Of a DNA stretch of 64,000 bases, positions 57,537-64,000 are shown piece by piece. Made by a program: the position numbers and the translations under genes. The notes beneath the pieces are model-generated. The model made no database searches and was not told the DNA's origin. It saw only the letters and a program-made list of their open reading frames with translations. Numbering within the stretch: position 1 is the stretch's first letter; each line of letters opens with the position of its first letter. Location of the stretch: assembly GCF_033473495.1 (NCBI RefSeq), contig NC_088939.1:620001-684000 (forward strand), written 5' to 3'. This DNA is from Cercospora beticola. Lineage: Eukaryota > Ascomycota > Dothideomycetes > Mycosphaerellales > Mycosphaerellaceae.

Positions 57537-58289
57537 ATGATCAAACTCGTCGCATTTGACCTTGATGGCACCTTGGCCATCAGCAAACAAGCAATTCAAC
57601 AAAACGTGGCCGAAGCCCTCACTTCGCTCCTACAAGTCGCCCACGTCGCCGTCATCTCCGGCGGCGACTGGCCTCAATTCTCCAAACAAATCGCATCCCG
57701 ACTTCCACCAACCGCCGACCTCTCCAAGCTCTGGCTCATGCCCACAAGCGGCACCAAACTTTACAGATTTGACGCTCCTACCAATACCTGGCAAACCGTT
57801 TATGCCGACCTCTTCACTTCCGAAACTAAGGCTTCAATTCTCCAAGCTTTTGATGCCTCACTTGAGGCTACAGGGTTTAAGCCCTCTCAGACCTGGGGCG
57901 AGAGGATCGAAGATCGCGGAAGTCAAATTACGTTCTCTGCTCTGGGCCAAGAGGCTCCAATTTCTGAGAAACAGACCTGGGACCCGGACTTCGCGAAGCG
58001 CAAAGTCATCCAAGCCGATCTAAAGAAGCGGTTGCCGGATCTCTCCATCAACATGGGTGGAACCACGTCAATCGATGTAACGAAGCAGGGAGTTGACAAG
58101 GCTTATGGTTTGCGGAAGCTCAGTGAGGAGAGTGGAATCCACTTGGAGGAGATGATGTTCATAGGAGATGCGATATTTCCTGGTGGAAATGATTATCCTG
58201 CTAAGCAGCTGGGCTTGAGGACTGTGCACGTGGAGGATCCGGATGGGACCTTGGCCGCAATCGCAGCGATTGTGGCGTGTTTGTCGTAG
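57537..58289 (+). CDS. HAD superfamily hydrolase, subfamily IIB (phosphomannomutase-like)
   Basis: Intronless, 250 residues. Motif I is VAFDLDGTLA (nucleophile and acid Asp), motif II VISGGDW, motif III region SIDVTKQGVDKAYGLRKL (Lys) and motif IV FIGDAIFPGGNDYPA. A C2-type cap lies between motifs II and III, including WGERIEDRGSQITFSALGQEAP, a block shared with phosphomannomutase-like HAD proteins. Expected chemistry is phosphate ester hydrolysis or a phosphosugar reaction via an aspartyl-phosphate. The block pattern looks closer to bacterial HAD-IIB proteins than to eukaryotic PMM2/Sec53, so a transferred gene is possible. Convergent with GPN2. Confidence 0.85.
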   Translation: MIKLVAFDLDGTLAISKQAIQQNVAEALTSLLQVAHVAVISGGDWPQFSKQIASRLPPTADLSKLWLMPTSGTKLYRFDAPTNTWQTVYADLFTSETKASILQAFDASLEATGFKPSQTWGERIEDRGSQITFSALGQEAPISEKQTWDPDFAKRKVIQADLKKRLPDLSINMGGTTSIDVTKQGVDKAYGLRKLSEESGIHLEEMMFIGDAIFPGGNDYPAKQLGLRTVHVEDPDGTLAAIAAIVACLS

Positions 58290-58530
58290 AGCCTTGGCAA
58301 ATATGCTATGGGTTTCCTGGCTTCACTCCTGTAGGTGACCGCAATACCGCATCACCTCCTGTGTCTCCGTGTATGGGACGACTTCCGTGGCATCGACTTT
58401 GGCCTTCCTAGTTAATGCCTCGCAGAGACTCACCCGAGACAATCTTTATCCCATTGTGAGCAGTGGAACGTGCATTATTTTGCGGCGGCACCATCGGAAT
58501 AACATCGCCATAGCGGCGTAGCGAGTCACG

Positions 58531-59849
58531 TTACGGCATCCTCTTCACCTTGGTTCCACCAGCACTTCCCGCTCCTTTAGCCTGCTGCTCTTGCCAACGC
58601 CTCTGCTCCTCCAGCAACTCGTCTTCGCCATCGTCTGTCTCTCCTGCCGCCTCCTTCCTCTGCACCTTTGCGGCCGGCGCCTCAGGCAATGCACCCGCTA
58701 ACCTAGCTTCCTCCTCCCACATCTTTTTCTCAGCCTCATCATACTCCTCTTTTCGATCAATCCAGCGTTCCTGCACATCCCTCACGTCCATCTGCCCATA
58801 ACTCTGACTCATCGCCTGAGCCCAAATACTCGCTTCATCGTTCAACGTCTTCCCATTCTCATCTCTACCTCTCGCCCCCGCGAAGACATATCCGCTTGCA
58901 CGATCGATCGCTCGCAATAGCGCAGCCATACTTTGCCGGTCTTCTACGGCTAAGGTTTCGAAGCCCATGAGTCCGTAATCCTCGATCAGGCTGATGAGAG
59001 CTTTGTTCAGATCGTCCCATTTTCCGGACGCGCCGCCTGGTGTTCCGGCTTGTTCTTTGGAGAGCTCTGGAAGAAGGTGTTCGAGATATTGACATTCTGT
59101 GTAGAAGTCCAAGCTGAAGGGTAAGTCTGCACCGCCCACGGCTTTGAGGTTGTCAATCTTGGTAAGAACGTTGACGATGGGGTATGGGAGATGAAGTGGT
59201 CCTCGGAGGCAGAGAAGGAGAGAACTTAGGTATAATGATGGTCTTGTAAGTACGATTGAGTCGAGGAGTTGGATGACGACTATCTAAGTCATGTTAGCGA
59301 GTGGTCTGTCGTGGCGGAACATCGACAACTTACCCGATAGTCAAGTTTCTCAAGTCTGTGCAAGATCTTTGGCAGTGATTGGTGGTGGATGGTGAGTTCA
59401 GGCTGACCGGGAGGATCGAGAACGATTGTCTCTTCTGTTCAAATGATGTCAGTCAAGATGTATTTAACGATCCAGAGTTTTCTAAACAGCCGCTTTGAAT
59501 TTCGATACTCGAAGTGCATTTGCAACAAATCGAAACGAAACGCCTAGTCTCTGAGAAACTCACCACACCTCTCCAACTCCCTCTCCAACCAATCCACGTT
59601 AACCTCAATTTCCTCCATCGCCCACAACACCCCACCATTTGGACCCAGTTCCTCGCGTTCCATAACTTCATCGACAGAAACAAGATCTCGCACATCGAAA
59701 GCGGCTTCATATGGGATATTATCGTTCGCTGGATCCAAGTTCCCGATTGAGCAAGGTCGAGCGATCGCTCGCATGAATTGTTGTAAGCCGTTGCATAATG
59801 TAGATTTGCCTGCTCCGGGCGGGCCGATGGGGAGAAGGATTGTGCGCAT
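58531..59849 (-). CDS. GPN2: GPN-loop GTPase 2
   Basis: Three exons: 59849-59564, 59434-59334 and 59283-58531 (introns 129 and 50 nt), 379 residues. GPPGAGKST is the P-loop, NLDPAND the switch I region, LGPNGG the eponymous GPN insertion, VLDPPGQPEL the G3-like motif (aspartate and glutamine kept) and LTKIDNL the NKxD-type base-recognition motif. The C-terminus is charged (MWEEEARLAG.., DDGEDELLEEQRRWQEQ). GPN GTPases act in assembly and nuclear import of RNA polymerase II and III. The start gives MRTILLPIGPP, in line with the short leader of the family. Confidence 0.93.
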
Positions 59850-60551
59850 CGGGCTTGTTGCAGGTCTTCTGAATAGACTGGGGAAGGCAGGATGCGGCGC
59901 TGTGTCGCGAAATTTTGTTGGTTAATGGTTGTGGAAGATAATAGAACTCGAAGTTGTGGTGGTTTCATGCAAGGATTTGTGGCAATAACGTAAAGTTCTG
60001 GGACAGTGTGAAAATTGCATGTGAAAGTGAAAGCGAGTGTTCATGATCTTCATACGATTTCTACTACAGCGACTGTCTACAGTACTAGTGATGCGCACAG
60101 CGCGTCCATGGTCAGCGAACGGCGCTTCACTGGCGTCTCCTCGCGCTTCTGCCGAGTAGCTACTTGCTCCACTTGGGGTCATTTCGATGCTTTGGCATTC
60201 GAGATGTTCCGATCGCATGCGTGTAGACTACCGCGCATACGTGTCTCGCGCCCTTCGCGAGTTGTTGCGGAGAAAGCTGCACAGCATAGTGACACTGTAG
60301 TATCCTTGAAGGCTCCTCTGCAGGGCTTCGGCGAATTTCAAGTTACGGTCAATTGGCGCGAAGGCCATGTGACTGAGTCGATTGCCTCAATCATGTTTGT
60401 ACATACCAGTTATTTCCGCATGGACTGGCGGCGTTCGGGACCCCCTGAGAGTCCCGTCGATGGCCCAAGGTTCAGAGACACGGTTCCAGGACGGCTGTTC
60501 CTGCAGGTGCGGATCGCCAAAATTGTTCTCAAACCAGCTGACAGTGAGACA
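59850..60551. other. Intergenic, no gene recognised
   Basis: 700 bp between the GPN2 start and the BUB3 stop. A plus-strand open frame starting at 60015 runs into BUB3 antisense and is a shadow. Confidence 0.45.
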
Positions 60552-61640
60552 TCACTTCTCCTTCGCTGGCTTGCCCTTTGCCTCACTTTCCCCAAGCTCT
60601 CTGACATATACTTTCACCAGTTCTGGGTCCGTGGGGTCCGCTTCCTTGCCATCTTCGAATCCTGGGCTGACGCCGATTGCCAAATATTTTCCGTCGGAGC
60701 TGAACTGCATCGCAGCCACGCAAGCAGGCAGCTTAGGATATTGTCTGATCCTCCTCTTAGTCTTCGCATCCCACAATGCCACTACGCCATCTCCACCGCC
60801 AGTCGCGAAGGTGCCGTGAACAGGGTGGAAAGCAACTGCGTTGACTGGATAAATAACATCGATCGCGACCTCTTGCCCTTCCTCATTGACTCTCGTAGTC
60901 TTGTCTCTGTGGCACTTGAACGCATACATTTTCTTGTTCTCTTCTTCATCGAACCATTCCACACCTACTCTGCCTTCGATCGACGAGACCGCGAACCCTG
61001 AGCCATCAGGCATCGGTGCAGTGTCCCGCGTCATGAACTTCAGACTCGATTCTCGCTCTTGCCACGGACGCGCGTGCAATGGCTCTTGCATACCAGACGT
61101 ACTGCCTGCTTGTCCAGTCAAGGCCTTCAGATCTGCCAGCGCGTAGACGTGCACTTTTCTCTCTGCCATCGTAATGAGGGCCTTATCGGCTGTGACGGAA
61201 AGCGCGAACGGCTTCGCAGCGAGCTGGATGGTAACGTATTTCTTGTTTTCGGCATCATGCACCCTCAGCGTAGCGTCCCATGATATGCTGAGAACGACAT
61301 TGTGTTCTGGCGAAAAGGCGATCTTGCTTGTGGGCCTGCTAGCCCTGCTGAGGACTTCTTGACTCTCTGTGCCTTGGCTGAGATTGTACCGCGTGGTTGT
61401 CCGATCGAGGCCAGCTGTGTAGATAGTATCGGAATCGAAGCCGAAACATGCGTCGAGTAACGGCGCGGACGCTGCTATTGTGCTCGACAGCTCGAAGGGC
61501 GGACTCGATTCGGTTCGGCGGTAGACATGGATGGCGGTGTCTGTGTTCCACGAAGTGACGACGAGCGTGTTGTTGTCTGGAGAGAATATGACTGATGATA
61601 CTGCATCAGTCGGCGGTTGCGACAGCTCCAGAATGGACAT
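60552..61640 (-). CDS. BUB3: Spindle-checkpoint WD40 protein BUB3
   Basis: Intronless, 362 residues. Marks: PPTDAVSSVIFSPDNNTLVVTSWNTDTAIHVY (blade 1), ISWDATLRVHD, SIEGRVGVEWFDEEENKKMYAFKCHR (the Bub3/Rae1 signature EGRV.VE.FD..FKCHR), VNAVAFHPVHGTFATGGGDGVVALWDAKTKRRI and YPKLPACVAAMQFSSDGKYLAIG. The lysine-rich end KGKPAKEK is typical of fungal Bub3. It binds Mad3/BubR1 and Bub1 and docks on phosphorylated MELT repeats of the kinetochore protein Spc105. Rae1/Gle2 is the close relative; the EWFD and length favour Bub3. Confidence 0.92.
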   Translation of the reverse strand: MSILELSQPPTDAVSSVIFSPDNNTLVVTSWNTDTAIHVYRRTESSPPFELSSTIAASAPLLDACFGFDSDTIYTAGLDRTTTRYNLSQGTESQEVLSRASRPTSKIAFSPEHNVVLSISWDATLRVHDAENKKYVTIQLAAKPFALSVTADKALITMAERKVHVYALADLKALTGQAGSTSGMQEPLHARPWQERESSLKFMTRDTAPMPDGSGFAVSSIEGRVGVEWFDEEENKKMYAFKCHRDKTTRVNEEGQEVAIDVIYPVNAVAFHPVHGTFATGGGDGVVALWDAKTKRRIRQYPKLPACVAAMQFSSDGKYLAIGVSPGFEDGKEADPTDPELVKVYVRELGESEAKGKPAKEK

Positions 61641-61930
61641 TTTGGGCGCGTAATAGCGAATGCGATCGATTGTTGACTTGCGACTGTGAAGTTGGCGTCG
61701 AGGGCGATCTCAAACCACGACTTTTGTCAAGATTGAGGAGGCGACAAATATCGGCGTCACAGGTCCTTCTTCAATTTACGCCGACACGATTGCATGCATG
61801 CTCTCAATTACTGGCCTACATCATTCGGAGTGGCAATCGGAAGATATCGGCAAGAACATGTAGAAGCTTGGTGAACAATATTTGCGAAGATACGCACGAT
61901 CATAGCTTCGGCTGTGGACTGTCTTCTACT

Positions 61931-63563
61931 CTAGCCGACCTTTTCAATCTCCTGATGATCGGCGTCAATCTTCTCATTGACATGAGACTCCATAGCATGC
62001 TGATGTGGAATGACAGTTCTACCGCCTTTGGATGATGCAACACCGCCGGTAATACCTCCCTTGGCAAAGAGAAGCGGAATATCCTCCAGTTCAATTCCTT
62101 TCGTCTCTGGATAGAAGAAGTAGACCATGGGAATAAAGGCCGCGTTCAGTACTGCGAAGACGATGAACGTCCGCCATCCAATGTTCTCGAACGAGATCGG
62201 CGTGATCTTTACCACTGCGAATACAGCCATCCAGTTCCAGCCTGATGCGATTGCCTGCATTCGTGTTCGCACCCTGGTCGTGTTGATTTCGGTCGGATAG
62301 AACCATGGAACTGGCAGCCAACCGATCCCGTACACCAGCTGGAAGAGGAAGATGAATGCCGTTGCTCCGTACGCTGGTCCGCGATTTGTTTCGGAAGCTT
62401 GCGAGAGAAGCGCAGAGACTGCAACGAAGCAGATGCATAGTCCAGCAGTACACGAGAGGAGTAGCGCTCGTCTTCCGAAGCGATCCATGAGGAACACTGG
62501 GATGGCGGAGCCCACTAGGTACGTACATTGAGCTGCACCACCCAGGATGAGGGCCATGTTCCGCGTCATGCCCATGGTGTCCTGAAAGATAACAGGAGAG
62601 TAGTAGTTTATCATGTTAGACCCAGTCCACTGTTGCGCTAACTGAACACTGATGGTAAGAAGCAGTCGTCGCAGATTCTGTACCTTGCCCCAGGTGAAGA
62701 GTTCTTTGAATCGGAATGGTCCCCCTTTTTGCTCCTCTTCAAGGCCCACTCGGATGTCGAGAATGACTCTTTCCACATCCGCATCGTTGACGTCTTTGCT
62801 CAACAGGTCTGCAGTGACTTGCGCTGCTTCTTCATATCGGTCATGCTGCACAAGCCATCGTGGACTTTCGGGCAACCCGATGACCTGCAGCACCAGGAAG
62901 ATCGCGAAGATCGCTTGGAAGGATAGAGGGAACCGCCATTGGAAGCTCGTCGATGAGAAGCTGGTGCCATAGTCCATCCTGGAATCTTGTCAGCAGCTGA
63001 ATTCGAACACCTACTTTTCTACTCACCAGTATGCAATCACGACGCCCAGAATGGTCAGCGTGCCTTGCAACGTCAAGAGCATGCCTCGATAGCTCGATGG
63101 CGCACACTCCGACAAATATACCGGCGCCGTAGATGAGTTCATGCCATTCCCTACTCCAGTGATGATTCTTCCCGCGATGAGCTGTGCAACGTTGATGGAC
63201 GTGCCTAGGATGACCGCTCCAACAATCATGATCGATCCACCTGCGAGCAGCATAGTCCTTCGACCCAGCCTTTCGCCTACGAAGTAGCAAATGATACTAC
63301 CAACAACACATCCAATATCGTACAGGGCGGTGATGTTGCCTTGCATGTCGGCGTCCGGGTTGTTGAAGTACTCGCCGAAGGGATTGTCTGCGCCGATGAT
63401 GCCAGCCATCACACCTTCGCCAGAGTTAGCATACGAAAATGACCTCGACACCCATCGACTTACCTTGATCAAACCCCAACAGCAAGAAAGCCTGACATGC
63501 CGCAGCAGTGATCGCCCACACGAGCGTCTTGCCTCGAAAATTGTGTTTCCATAGCTGGAGCAT
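61931..63563 (-). CDS. MFS sugar transporter (SP family)
   Basis: Three exons: 63563-63464, 63414-63027 and 62978-61931 (introns 49 and 48 nt), 511 residues. Marks: ACQAFLLLGFDQGVMAGII, GERLGRRTML, GRIITGVGNGMNSSTAPVYLSECAP, GLPESPRWLV, QQWTGSNMINYYSP, MDRFGRRALLL, PWFYPTEINTTRVRT and YFFYPETKGIELEDIPLLF, all standard sugar-porter motifs with about 12 membrane helices. Sugar:proton symport at the plasma membrane is expected; substrate unknown. It belongs to the same family as the disrupted gene at 45416-54799 but differs in sequence and intron positions, so it is not a recent duplicate. Confidence 0.93.
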
Positions 63564-64000
63564 GACTGCAAGCACGACAGTATTGATCAATCCACAATCA
63601 GTGCAGCGACGCTACAATCACCAACAAGAAACAACCACTTCCTCGAAGATTGTGGTAGACGACCATAAATGTTCGCCTCCTAGATCCACTCGGTATTCTA
63701 ACAACCGAAGGTGGGTCAAAGACAGCCCGAGATTTCTTGGGATCCAAGCAGCTGCCAAGAACTTGTCATGGATCGCCATTCGATATCGAGCAGATGAAGT
63801 CAGTGATCTCCATCCGGGGCTCTCCGCTCTCCACGTTTCGGTGCAGCTTTGCACGTGGCTGAAGGACGGCGTTGACCAACGGCATGTCGTGCAGGGAGCT
63901 GAGGTCGGTGCTAAAAGATTCGAGGTGGGCGCAGTGCATAGCTGGAGAGCGACAAAAAGGGCTTGGGAGGCTTGGATTGTGATGGAGAAAGGACCGATGA
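63564..64000. other. Window end, no gene recognised
   Basis: 440 bp upstream of the sugar transporter; its promoter should lie here. Nothing else supported. Confidence 0.4.

Noticed and set aside
60015..61001. Plus-strand open frame of 328 codons
   Set aside because: Its second half is antisense to BUB3 and the first half has no recognisable domain.

Overview
The window is nuclear DNA from a filamentous ascomycete. The gene set (URA2-type pyrimidine fusion enzyme, PAN6, SVF1, YPT6, BUB3, NOP53, GPN2, HSP10, many MFS transporters), the short introns (about 48-90 nt, GT..AG, often with a CTAAC/CTGAC branch site), the compact spacing, and a retroelement carrying RIP-like C-to-T changes at CpA all fit Pezizomycotina. 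A family of F-box-like proteins of a kind I associate with Dothideomycetes points to that class (Mycosphaerellales-like); this placement is inferred. Gene models were built by hand from splice signals and reading-frame closure.

Layout. 1-12 kb: RNA helicase DBP7 (-), pantoate-beta-alanine ligase PAN6 (+), an anion:cation-symporter-type MFS permease (+) and an amino-acid permease (+). 13.5-19.5 kb: the carbamoyl-phosphate synthase/aspartate transcarbamylase fusion (-), which has no room for the usual dihydroorotase-like domain. 19.9-23.5 kb: a second MFS protein (-) and SVF1 (+). 24.5-25.2 kb: a strongly divergent histone H4 variant. 26-30.5 kb: two hypothetical genes and a peroxisomal enoyl-CoA hydratase. 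31.4-35.4 kb: three tandem F-box-like paralogs with a duplicated upstream segment. 35.9-40.9 kb: housekeeping genes in divergent pairs (SWT21-like/HSP10, YPT6/NOP53). 40.9-43 kb: gene-poor, with a small MITE-like inverted repeat. 43-44.7 kb: a Cys-Cys N-terminus protein and a secreted SnoaL-like protein. 45.4-54.8 kb: an MFS sugar transporter gene split in its sixth exon by a 7,360-bp Copia LTR retrotransposon. 55.6-63.6 kb: FMN-dependent 2-hydroxyacid oxidase, HAD hydrolase, GPN2, BUB3 and a second sugar transporter.

Most striking items. (1) The Copia polyprotein carries six Zn2Cys6-type (GAL4-like) cysteine clusters plus one further Cys/His motif between integrase and reverse transcriptase, where integration-targeting modules sit in some yeast retroelements. 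(2) The H4 variant has lost tail lysines K5, K8, K12 and K16 and carries an ~87-residue N-terminal extension with two copies of the histone H3 K27 context (ARKSAPS). (3) The pyrimidine enzyme lacks its vestigial dihydroorotase domain. (4) The retrotransposon insertion has a perfect 5-bp target duplication and LTRs differing at one base, in a host gene that is otherwise intact; every internal stop in the element can be explained by one CpA-to-TpA change.

There is no operon-like arrangement. Functional links are loose: transport (five permeases, one of them broken), peroxisomal metabolism (two enzymes ending in SKL) and ribosome biogenesis (DBP7, NOP53). No rRNA, tRNA or CRISPR array was recognised.
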